64,000 bases of DNA, taken from assembly GCF_022201045.2 (NCBI RefSeq), contig NC_068560.1:32443501-32507500 (forward strand). Direction: 5' to 3'. The notes below the pieces were generated by a model. That model did not search any database and was not told the origin of the DNA. It saw nothing but the letters and a program-made list of their open reading frames with translations. The DNA comes from Citrus sinensis. Its lineage: Eukaryota > Streptophyta > Magnoliopsida > Sapindales > Rutaceae. The position numbers were made by a program, and so were the translations under genes. Shown piece after piece: positions 9,782 to 20,238 of this stretch. Numbering within the stretch: the first letter of the stretch is position 1; every line of letters begins with the position of its first letter.

Positions 9782-12413
9782 ATGAGTTCCCCTTCTAGTC
9801 AGCTTGCAACCTTGAGAAGGATGAGCATTTATGAGCCATTCCACCAAATTAGCATGTGGGGAGACACCTTTCATGGTGATGCTAGCCCAAATACTGGTTC
9901 ATCCACAATTGTGCAGGTGGATACTAGGCTAGACAACCAGGTGATACTTGAAGTATTCTTCTTTGGTTACAGGTTGTCAGGGTTCTTTCATCTAATTTCC
10001 TGGCTCTGACTTCTGGTCTAACTCTGTAGACTGAATATCTCTCTCATAATTCAGTGGAGCCTTCCAGAAGCGACCAAGAAGCAAACAAACCTTCTGAGAA
10101 GGTGATAATATACTCTGTCTGTTGCATTCCCTTTTTTTTGGTGTGTGTGTGTGGGGGGGGGGGGGACTGATTACTTAAGTTTCCTTCTGCAACGAACTTG
10201 TTTATCGTTCTGCCCTCAATGAAAACACTGTAGTAATTTTCCATAACTCTATCCTTTTTATTTACTTCTTCACAAATGGTAGTGTCATTTATGTAATGCA
10301 ATTACTTACAGACACAGAGGCGTTTGGCACAAAATCGCGAAGCAGCTCGGAAAAGTCGCTTGCGGAAAAAGGTAGAAAGAGATAGATTTATTTTCATTTC
10401 CTTACTGGTGGAAACTGTTCACTATTTGGAGTATAAAGTTAATTATACTTTGATTTTGCTTCACAGGCATACGTACAACAATTAGAATCAAGCCGTTTGA
10501 AATTGGCACAGTTGGAGCAGGAACTTGATAGGGCTAGGCGTCAGGTTAGGAGAAATTTTTCTTTCTTTTCTTTTATCCCACCACATCAAAAAGTGTGTTC
10601 TGTATAAATCAAAATTCCTAGTATTACTTCTAATTCATGAATCAGTGAATCTATAGCAGGGCATCTACACAGGCAGTACTTCAGATGGCAGTCACTTTGG
10701 GTTGTCTGGAAATATAAACCCAGGTTTGTGATCTTTTGCAGAGTTGTCACCATCAGTATGTTTTGATTCCATAACATAGTTGAGTTTAGCTTTTTCACTA
10801 TTTTGACTATCTAAGCTTTTCCACTATTTTGACTATCTAAAGTCACAGAGATGTATCTGTTTACTGAGTCTACATCATATTTCTTTAAGGGTGCATTTTC
10901 ACAAAATTATTGACCCCATTCAATTATGTTCAAGCTCCATGAACTCTTATATTATTCCAAGGATTATTCTCCAAGCCCTGATCATTTTCAACTTGCTGGT
11001 TGCAACAAGATATATTAGATTTATAGCCCTCTCGTTCAAACGCCGTATGCTTAAATCTTTTTTTTTTTTACCTCCTGAATATGCAATAGCTGATTTGGGC
11101 TTACTTTCAGGGATTACTGCATTTGAAATGGAGTACAGTCACTGGGTTGAAGAGCAGAATAGACAGATTTATGAACTTCGAAATGCCCTGCAAAAGCATA
11201 TAACTGACATAGAGCTTCGTATACTTGTCGAAAATGGCTTGAACCACTATAATAATCTTTTCCGCATGAAAGCAGATGCTGCTAAGGCTGATGTCTTAAG
11301 TTTGATTTCGGGCATGTGGAGAACATCAACTGAGCGCTTTTTTCAATGGATTGGGGGATTCCGTCCTTCAGAACTTCTAAATGTAAAACATAGTTCAGTA
11401 AAACATTAGTGTGAAAATTGCTTATTTGTTATTAGTTACCAACCAATGAATTTGATAACTCACAAACACATGGCTGTAGCTCAAGCATCAATTGCATATC
11501 AGTTACATAATTCACCATGATTTAATGAAGCATAGTTCAATCTTTCAATTCACAAATTGTGAAAACTGCTAATTTTCTGTTATTATTTATTTATTTTTAC
11601 AGATTCTCATGCCTCAACTTGAGCCCTTGACTGAGCAGCAACTTATAGATGTTTGTAATCTTCGGCAATCTTCTCAGCAGGCAGAAGATGCTCTTCAACA
11701 AGGAATAGATAAACTCCAGCAAAGTCTAGTGCAGATCATCACGGAAGATCAATCAAGTTCAGAAATCTACCAGTCTCAGATGGTTGCTGCAGCAGAGAAG
11801 TTGGAGGCACTAGAGAGCTTTGTGAACCAGGTACTCTTTCTATTTACTGTAAGTTAGCTTCAATCTTAGGTTAGGTCTTTTCATTTTTCTATCAATAATT
11901 TCTTCTTCTTAGCTTCTTTGAACCTCATTTCAATCATTGAGAAAGAAAAGAGTAGCAAGGAGGAGTACAAATCTTGTTCTCTTAACATTGCAATGGTTAC
12001 TGTGCAAGACTGAAAAGACTTATGCTTTTCACTGCAATTTTTTAGCTGCCAATATTTTCTTTGGCTGCAGCCGGAAATGCAATACCGGCCTTATGTTTCC
12101 ACTAGTCAATCTGCTCAATCTCTTTGGAAAAATTACTCTTAACCACATGCTGACACTATTGAGCATCAATGTTGATTTCTGTGCACTTAAGAAATTCTGT
12201 GCATTTTTCCAATTTCTCTCAAGCTCACTGAATTATTTTGCTCTTCCATGCACAAAACAGGCCGATCATCTTCGACAGCAAACGATGCAGCAAATGTATC
12301 GGGTCCTAACAACCCGCCAAGCAGCTCGAGCATTACTTGCCTTGGGGGAATATTTTCACCGTCTTCGTGCTCTTAGTTCACTTTGGGCTGCTCAACACCT
12401 TGAATCTGCCTAA
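9782..12413 (+). CDS. TGA-type bZIP transcription factor (TGA3/TGA7 clade)
   Basis: Eight coding exons: 9782-9940, 10030-10101, 10312-10371, 10467-10544, 10660-10723, 11111-11382, 11603-11830, 12261-12413, giving 361 residues. The start MSSPSSQLATLRRMSIYEPF matches the TGA3/TGA7 N-terminus. The bZIP is at about residues 78-120 (RRLAQNREAARKSRLRKKAY, then QQLESSRLKLAQLEQELDRA). The DOG1 domain fills the rest, with EMEYSHWVEEQNRQI, SGMWRTSTERFFQWIGGFRP and the end TTRQAARALLALGEYFHRLR. TGA factors bind TGACG sites in the nucleus and work with NPR1-type coactivators in salicylate responses. Residue 253 is Cys (DVCNL), as in TGA1, but the second cysteine of the TGA1 redox pair is Ser259, so the TGA1 disulfide switch cannot form. 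All junctions are GT-AG and in phase. The ATG directly follows its acceptor, so the leader is spliced. Confidence 0.95.
10788..10839. repeat. 26 bp tandem duplication in a TGA gene intron
   Basis: Two adjacent 26-base copies differing by one base, each ending ACTATTTTGACTATCTA. They lie in the intron between the exons at 10723 and 11111. A recent slippage or duplication event; no function implied. Confidence 0.85.
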
Positions 12414-13710
12414 TCCACAAAGATATAGCCCTCAAAAACATCATATCTATGCTGTACCCACCAGAAGTAACAGCTGCAAAAGGAGTGGAAACTTTTATTT
12501 ATTGTTGCATCACAACAATTTGATCTGTTTGTGATCTTTTTTGTATCAGATATTAAAATATAAGAAGCTGTAAATATAAATCTTCTCGCTGTATGTATCA
12601 TGACAGTTAGATTTTCATAGTTTATCTCTTCTACATGTTATATAGTATGTCATTAAACAGATTCGGATCGCAGAAGTTTGAAAGGATTGCTGATACTTAA
12701 ATCTTATTTTCTAACATGATTTCCAGCATGCTTACAAGTTACAAGAAACCCTAGTGCCATTTGATTTACGAATACGAAAGTTAATTGGATGAGATTATGA
12801 GATGGATTGTTAACCCATATTTTTACTTAACCCGATTCAATGATATAAACAATTGTCCCGAGCCCATTGACTCACAAGTCACATCTAATAAGATGTTATA
12901 TTTTTAATTTTTTTTTTTATATAAAGAGGTTACCATTAAAAGATATAGGAATGAGAAATAAGTTTATTAAAAAAGAAATATTATATAATTTAAGTCTTTC
13001 TCTTATGCTTTGATTTAAGTATAAGAGGCTTTATGTCAATAACATTCTTAATAATTTTTAATAAATTATTAACTTATTACTATGTTGGATTCTGACCATC
13101 GAACTTTTCGCTCTCAACAATAGTTTTAATCAAACTCAACAATCGTTAATAAAATTTTCTTTTATAAGATTCTAATTAATGAATTTTTTACTCTCAGTAA
13201 TAACAATTCTAATAATGACAAGCTCTCTCACAGTTCATTTTGTAAGTAAAAATAACATTTTCCCAACTCTTTCATTTAGGCCAAATTTTGGGTATCAACA
13301 TAGATATTTACAAGGACAGGGTTAACACTCCATTAATAAAGAACAAGTAGCAAACTGTTGAAAATGAAAATGGATGCAACTTGGTATTTACGGGTTGAAA
13401 CAGGGAAAGTGTTAATGTTGCCCGTCCGTCCCAACCGTCACGCTGCCTGAAGCCTAGCCGCCACAAATTTCCCGGGTAAATATTGAAAAAAAAAAACAGT
13501 GAAAAGTAAAAACAAGACGACAAACGAAATTTTTCCCAAAAAATAAAAATAAAAATGGAAGAAATAATTGAGATTCAGTCATAAGATTCAAAAGATTCAT
13601 TGTAAAAAAACTTTTTCTCTTTCTTCACCTCTTCAATTCAACCTTCAATTATCTGTCAAGAAAAATAATAACAATTTCGTTCTAGAATTTCGATTGAGCT
13701 GAAACGAAGC
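12414..13710. other. 3' UTR of the TGA gene, then spacer
   Basis: About 200-250 bp after the stop are probably 3' UTR. The rest is AT-rich with no coding frame. Weak repeats containing TCTCA(A/G)(C/T)AAT lie around 13110-13205. The leader and promoter of the J-protein gene should lie in the last 200 bp (TTCTTCACCTC region). Confidence 0.5.
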
Positions 13711-16025
13711 ATGGGCAGCAATATGAGAACGATATGTAGGCCTCACATGGTGTTCACTTCACTGATAAGTTGCAGAGACCAAGCTCGATCTTTCATTAAG
13801 GTTTCATTTCGAAGCCCTAATTACAGACCTCGATCATCTTCTTGGTTCGGCTTCAGAGAATTGAACCGGACCGAGTCGTGGTTTCGTGTGAATCAGAGGA
13901 GGACTGTAGTTAGCGCAGCCAATTGGGCCGATGAAAAATCTCCATACGAAACTCTTGGTAATTTGAAAAAATCTTCTTTTAGTTGATGTATTAAGTGCAT
14001 GATTTATGCTTGTTCTATGTTTACTGATATTTCGAAGTTATGATAGACTAAAAGCGAATATTTGAAGTTTTAGGAAAGATGAAGTTCAAATTCGTTAATA
14101 TATTTAGAACTTGATTTGCTGAAGTGTAATAAGTTCCAGCCCTGAAATTTGTGAATTGAATCCAATTTTATGCTTTAAAATTGTGTTTCTGGAAGTGCTT
14201 CTGTGAGAATCAGTTTCTGAAAAAGTGAAAAATGGAAAGTGCAAATGCTTCTCTTATTTGGAAAGCACTATCGTCTGTTCCAACCAAAAACTAGTAAGAT
14301 TGATCCCAACTTGGTTTTGCTATTTGAGAGTGTTTATAATGCCATAGACACTCCGGGATGCACGCTAATTAGAATATTTATCATGAACACTGAATAAATT
14401 GATGAGAGAGGCTTTGTTCTCATTCTTACTCTGTATTTAATTCATTTTATTTGATTGTTATGAGTGAGTACTTAACCGTTTCTAGTGGAATTTTTCCTTT
14501 TTAAATGCAGAGCTAGAAAGGGATGCTGATGAAGAGCAGATAAAGGTCGCGTACAGGCGCTTGGCTAAATTCTATCATCCAGATGGTATGTTACTTCTTT
14601 CTGGACTCTCAGACTTTGAAATGTGGAAATTGTTAGCGGCTTGAGCTCATTAGTTATTTTTCCTTTCTAAAGTCTATGATGGTAGAGGGACTCTTGGGAA
14701 AGGGGAAACAGCTGAAGCTAAATTCATTAAGATTCAAGCTGCTTATGAGCTGCTCATTGATGAGGAAAGACGGAGGCAATATGATATGGATAATCGAGTC
14801 AACCCAATGAAGGTAGCATTTGTGCTTCATTTGTCAATTTTTGTATCAGTTGATAGCCTAGAAATTAGAGTTAGAAATTATATAATTAGAATATTGATCT
14901 CAAAGTTGAAATTGATTTTGACTTTTACTATGAAACATACTTTAATTAAACACGGGGAAGTTATGTCTACCTTCTCGAAATGCTAACTGTAGAGACCTGT
15001 TCCTAGGTATTTTATGGATCCTGACAACTTATGGGTGATCTTATGAGGCATTAGCTTTGATAATTGTGAAATCATTAATATGGAAAATTCTTCTTAAGAA
15101 CATGACGAGATCACTGGCAAAACCAGGGATGTACCAAACTTGTTATGGTTTGTGCTTTCCAAGTGTAGGAAACTCGTGATTTGCTTAAATTAAACTATAA
15201 AGGTTATTTTTTGCTTTTCAACTTCATTTCTAGAATAATGGCATTTTCTGTTTATTGCTCTACTAGGCATCTCAAGCATGGATGGAGTGGCTTATCAAAA
15301 AACGAAAAGCTTTTGATCAGCGAGGTGATATGGCCATTGCGGCTTGGGCTGAGCAGCAACAGCTTGAGCTGAATCTTCGTGCACGTCGTCTTTCTCGTTC
15401 AAAGGTATCTAATAATTTTGAATTTTCTGCAGTTGAAGAATGCGCTAGATCTCCCTAATTGTCTTCAAATATTGAGTCAATATATTTTCTCCAAGTGTTC
15501 GCCGTGTCTTAATGTCAGTTGTTTAAGTAGAAGAGTTTACTTTTTTAGTGTTTCAGTACTAAGAATCTTCAAAGCCTTAAAAGAGGTGGAGACATAGCTA
15601 ATTAACCATTAATTTTGAATAATAATATCTGTTATTATTTCAAAACTAATTTTGTCCTTTGTACTTTGTAGCACCTCAAAACACTATCACGGTTGGTTGC
15701 TCTGCTATTACCTTTACAGAAACCATCAACAGATTTTAGTGATTTTATCTTTTGACTGAAAGAAATTAAATGTGCATCTCTCAACAAATACATGTCAAAC
15801 TTCTTTATGGAATTTCAGATTGACCCCGAGGAAGAGCGAAAAATTTTGGCTAGAGAAATGAAGGCATCCAAGGAATACTTCACAAATACTATGAAGCGGC
15901 ACACACTTGTGTTAAAGAAAAGGGACTTGATGAGAAGAAAAGCAGAGGAAGAAAAGCGGAAGGCTATCGGTCGGCTTTTAGCTGCAGAGGGCCTTGAACT
16001 TGACACAGATGATGAAGCAAAGTAG
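13711..16025 (+). CDS. Plastid-type J-domain (DnaJ) protein
   Basis: Five exons (13711-13957, 14511-14585, 14673-14812, 15267-15404, 15819-16025) give 268 residues. Residues 1 to about 70 are rich in Arg and Ser and poor in acidic residues, as in chloroplast transit peptides. The J domain follows (SPYETLELERDADEEQIKVA, then YRRLAKFYHPD with the invariant HPD, then a KFIKIQAAYELLIDEERRRQ block). An insertion DGRGTLGKGETAEA sits between HPD and helix IV. The C-terminal half (WMEWLIKKRKAFDQRGDMAI, then EEERKILAREMKASKEYF and KKRDLMRRKAEEEKRK) is highly charged and helical, with no zinc fingers. It is therefore a type III J protein that should stimulate an organellar Hsp70. The exact orthologue is not assigned. 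The intact HPD implies an active cochaperone. Confidence 0.92.
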
Positions 16026-16860
16026 CAAGTGTCCAGTGATACCCTGATTGGCACTACTTTACGCAATACTTTTAGAAACATACTAATGTTTATTCAAGGA
16101 AAAAAAATTGTACATAGGTATTTGCTTATATATTTAGAATTAATTAAAAGTTCTCTGTTCATGAACACAACTCTCTCTCTTCCCTCACTGAGATACATTA
16201 TATGTATTTATACATACTCTAATGTTAATTAATCATGTCAATTGATGTGAAATATCAATATTACCCTCTGCTTTACTATAAAGAACAAGGATTACGTTTG
16301 CCATGCAAAATTGGATTGAACTAAATTAAATTGGGTTGGATTATACATAATATCGACTCATGTTTGGAACAATATTAGATTAGATTGTGTTAAATTAAAT
16401 TAAATAGTATTTAAGTTAATATTTGAATTTAAATATAAACTATTTAAAGATATTCAATTAGAAGTATTATAATTAATTTAAAATAAAACTAATAAGAAAA
16501 TTAAATATATGTCGATTTTATTGAGTAGTCATAATTATAACAAAAAGTTATAAATTATTAAAGGGTCATTCTATGATGCCATAATTAAAAACACGACATT
16601 AATACCATAATTAAACATGAATTATATAAATGAAAGAATGGAAATGTCATTTGAAACCCCTCCAGTAGAGGATGCCCCAAAAATACCACATGAACTTGGA
16701 ACATTTTGCTATCACTCACAACCTAACAAAGAGAATATAAATTACGAAAAAGCTTTCAAAGTAAGAAGAATAGCTCCAACGACATTAGAAATGCACCAGA
16801 AGCTTTCAAAGCAAAAATTCTCCCAGAAAAACTAAGGTCCTTAGTAGAGTAGTTACTAAA
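16026..16860. other. 3' UTR of the J-protein gene and AT-rich spacer
   Basis: After about 200 bp of likely 3' UTR the sequence is AT-rich, with repeats of TTGGGTTGGATTA and TAAATTAAATTAA type near 16310-16420. A 72-codon plus-strand frame at 16617-16835 has normal amino acid composition but no domain I know; it may be debris of the adjacent transposon. Confidence 0.4.
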
Positions 16861-17716
16861 AGTGACACATAACAGCACAAATCCAAACCATAAATCTCAA
16901 ACACTCGCCAAAATAAGAAAAAATTAAGATAAAAAAAAAAAGAATTAAAGAACAAATATTTAAAATTGGCCATGGAAGCTCGTGCCTCTAGTCCGTGGCA
17001 ACTGCAACCAGCATGAAACACGCTTTGTTGCCATTGTACTACTTCTTTTTGTGGTCATCACATGCCGTCAGCCCACGCTGGAACCTCGCGTGCAACTAGT
17101 AGAGCCATGAGCACCGCCACGCTTCTGCTGCATCAAGAAATGCAGCCCAATTCGAACGCTTCCGCCATGGTGGCTATGGATGTGAGTATCTACCTAGGTC
17201 GATTGAGAGTGGCTGTAAGAAGACTAGGGTTTCAGGTGGTTTTATGAGAGAAGAGTTTGGTGTGAGAATGGGTAGGAATCTCAACACTTAGAAAAAAAAA
17301 AAAATCGAGGGTTTCTTTTTAATTTTAACTTTTTATTTTTATTTTAATAGCTTGTTTTTTATTTTATAATAAAAAAAATTAAATATGTAATATTTTATAA
17401 GCAAAACATCATCGTTCCAACTTAAGTGAAACAACAGCGTTTCTTGATTCATATAATATTTTATTTCAAATAATGCCAAAAAATTCAGTCAAATAAGCGC
17501 CAAAATGAAGTCAACATTAAAATTCTATCATGAATTCTTGATGTAATATATTCTATCACAAAGTCATCATATATTATTGATATAATTTATTTCTATCATG
17601 AGTCCATCATGAATACTTGATAGACACAAAATCTGTCACGACTTTATCATATTTTTATGACGTACGTCATTTCCGTCACAAAGTGTATGTCATCTATTGT
17701 CAGTTTTCTTGTAGTG
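16860..17716. mobile_element. CACTA (En/Spm-like) element remnant, right end intact
   Basis: The plus strand ends in TTTTCTTGTAGTG at 17716, the inverse of CACTACAAGAAAA, the hallmark CACTA terminus. Inside are subterminal repeats typical of these elements: TCTATCATGA-type units at about 17521, 17596 and similar, and GTCACAAAGT/GTCACGACTT-type units to 17690, with a small palindrome GACGTACGTC near 17660. The GC-richer block (16970-17280) and the AAACAACAGCGTTTCTTGATTC tract resemble CACTA interiors. I found no matching CACTAC start to the left, so the left end is lost or lies where I could not recognise it; 16860 is only an estimate. No transposase domain is visible. Confidence 0.6.
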
Positions 17717-17884
17717 TTTGAATTATCCTCTTTGGGCAGCATATACATTAACTCTGAATTGGTGGCTCATGCAAAGGCTCATGCAAAGAGGTGGCCATTC
17801 ATTTTATGCGTGTGTATTTGCATTGTTGTTGTAGTCTTTGCACTAGATCTCATCGAGGGCAGGCTTATTGAAATAAATTATAAC

Positions 17885-19001
17885 TGAACCCACATCATTA
17901 GGGGTTAAAGTAGTTTATATATGGAAGGATGTTTATTTTTTATGCCGCTGGTGACCAGAAAGACATTGAAAAGAGGTGTCAACAGGTTTGTTATGGCTAT
18001 TTATTGTTGATGTTGGACGTTCTCTCTATAGTGTTTATTAGTTGTTTGACATGTTCATATAATCGGTGTTGCAGTTGAGATCCGCAATAAAAAATAAAAA
18101 AAAACTAGAAAAAAAAAAAAGAGCCTGTAGTCTTATTTATTGGAAGAGAGTTGCACGTCTTTCTCAAGCTGTTAGGTTTAAGGTTTGTTTGGAATTGTAC
18201 ACTCATTTCCTCAAGCATCTTAACTATAATTGATCACCAAGAAATTTTTTGGAAAATATATTTTGATGATCTTTGTTTTGATGCAAGGTTGATAGAGCTA
18301 GTAATTGTATTAGAGTTGACAATATTGTACGGGCTACCGAGATGGCAATGAAATTCGGAATTTTACCTGGTAAGCCTTTTTATTTTTATAATTAAATTTG
18401 TTTGGTCGATTTTGTTGGGTTGATGGATCACATTTTTCGTTTATTACGGTATATTTGGAGGTGGTGGGGTTGCTCTTATTAATGTCTCAAAGGAGCTGGA
18501 CAAATTGCATGCGACCTGCAACCGCTGATGTCAAAGTTTGGAGTTCAGCTTTTACAGAATGCTCCTAAGGTGTCTGTCCCTTTTTTTTTTTTTTTTATCT
18601 CAAATCTCTTTTTCATTTCTTGTTTGTTGCCAATCTAGCCGTGCATGAAAATTAATTTCGATATTCTTTAACTTGATTATGGCTTTATTCAATAATGATT
18701 AATGATGGATGTCTGGGAAAAACAACAAGTGTGCTAGTATTTGGAGGGGAAATAACTCAAGTCAGACTATGTTTTGAAACTTGATAACTTAAGAATATGA
18801 GATGCATGACCCAAAGTTTCAGTTCAGTAAAAAATGAGATGCATGACCCAAAGTTAGGAGGCTCGCTTACTAATAATATTTGAGCTTGCGCACAGATGCC
18901 CGTATACTCAATTGCTTCTGCTACTGGATTTGATCATTCCATTGTTGTTGAAAAGCTATTAGAACAGGACAATCGTGATCTGGTATACGATCCGGCTACA
19001 G
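17885..19001 (+). pseudogene. Fragment of a mitochondrial chaperonin CPN60 (HSP60) gene
   Basis: Five exon-like blocks keep order and splice signals of the C-terminal half of plant mitochondrial CPN60. Block 1 (to 17986) reads AAGDQKDIEKRCQQ (family DGAGDKKGIEERCEQ). Block 2 (from 18075) starts LRSAIK (IRSAIE). Block 3 (about 18286-18369) reads RVDNIVRATEMAMKFGILPG. Block 4 (about 18458-18569) reads GGGVALINVSKELDKL and, after a frameshift and stop, FGVQLLQNAPK. Block 5 (18896-19001) reads PVYSIASATGFDHSIVVEKL and LEQDNRDLVYDPATG. GT and AG remain at most borders, so this is a duplicated genomic segment, not a retrocopy. The apical and N-terminal parts and the final exons (EYVDMVKAG onward) are absent, and several lesions rule out function. 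Confidence 0.82.
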
Positions 19002-20238
19002 GTATTTTTCTCAGATAAGAATGTGATCATCTTTGTTGTGTACCAGGTGATTGTATAGAGACTTTCAAGTCTGGAAATACTGATTTGGTTAGTTGACATC
19101 TTAATTTCTGAATTAGAAACCGCAGTAAGGTAACTCGTTTTAACCCTCTTAAAATATTTTAATAAACAGTAGTTATTGCTAATCCTTTTATTAATTTATC
19201 TATCCTCTCTTTGTGGATCCTAAGGATGGCCCATTTCATCTTCCTTGTACGACAGCGATTTCAAAATGTACGTCTCAAGGCTCGATATCCCATATTGGCT
19301 GGAAATCCGAAATTGAGATCCGGCTATGGAAGGTAGCAGGGACGAAATGGAGCTTGAACTAAACATGTATTGGAGTGTATTATGTTGTGTCCATAATTTC
19401 CTTTAATTAGCTTGCCGAAGATGAGACCCGCCGGCCAAGGAATGGAACGATGTTGGGATTAATAATTTACATGACATTGACATGATGTGACGAATATCTT
19501 AATTTGGCCTGCCAAAATGTTGCTGTATTTTTAATTTAACCTGTTAACTAATAATAATTTATGGAGTTTTCTTTTCTCGGGCGGGGCTGTACAATCCAAT
19601 GGTATATATATAGAGTAGTGTCTAGTGTCGAGTCGCGAGTTGCTTTAGGGTTGGCACTTGGAATACGTTGTGCGAATCGGGTCGGAATGTGATTTATACG
19701 AGTGACTGGATACCTCGACCTGTTTCATTCCCAACCATCCACGACCCGATGACATTGCCTATAGATTGCAGTGTTAAGTTTTTGACATGGTGCTTGATGA
19801 TGTGAATGGAAATGTGTCCTTGCTACGTACACGTATTCATTTTATTCCCTGGATGCGAGCTGATACCAAGAGTTAAATTCACCAGGGGCTGTTCATAATG
19901 ATTCTCTTGTTTGGAATTTTGATGAGCTCGGAAACTAATTTAGCCTCACTTTTTATTATTGATTAATAGTATTATATTTTTAATTTTTTATTTATGTAAT
20001 CACATTTTTCCACCAATTATAAAAAAAGAAGCAAAGGGGCAAAATGTGGCTAATAAATTAAAATACGATAGTGCCGTGCCAAACCACTCTCAATACAAAT
20101 ATTGGCTGCAAAAGTTTCCCGCCAAATCCACCCGTCTCCAACAAATTCTGTTACGCTCGCAACTAATCGCTACTTCAGGACTAAAAGCCCCTACTAAAAT
20201 CAGTTAGCATTCACTATTCATTCTCAGGAAAACCAGCA
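19002..20238. other. Spacer between the CPN60 relic and the rhomboid gene
   Basis: The stretch 19220-19370 looks protein-like in some frames (for example DGPFHLPCTTAISK) but I cannot tie it to a family. No splice pattern links it to the CPN60 relic. The last 150 bp are the likely promoter and leader of the rhomboid gene. Confidence 0.4.
20115..20123. promoter_or_regulatory. E2F-type site (TTTCCCGCC)
   Basis: TTTCCCGCCAAA matches the E2F/DP consensus TTTSSCGC, 116 bp before the rhomboid ATG. E2F sites drive S-phase genes in plants. A single site can arise by chance, so a role is only suggested. Confidence 0.35.

Noticed and set aside
19220-19370. Protein-like stretch resembling a lectin or PP2 fragment
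   Set aside because: Only a loose impression; no frame keeps a consistent family motif.
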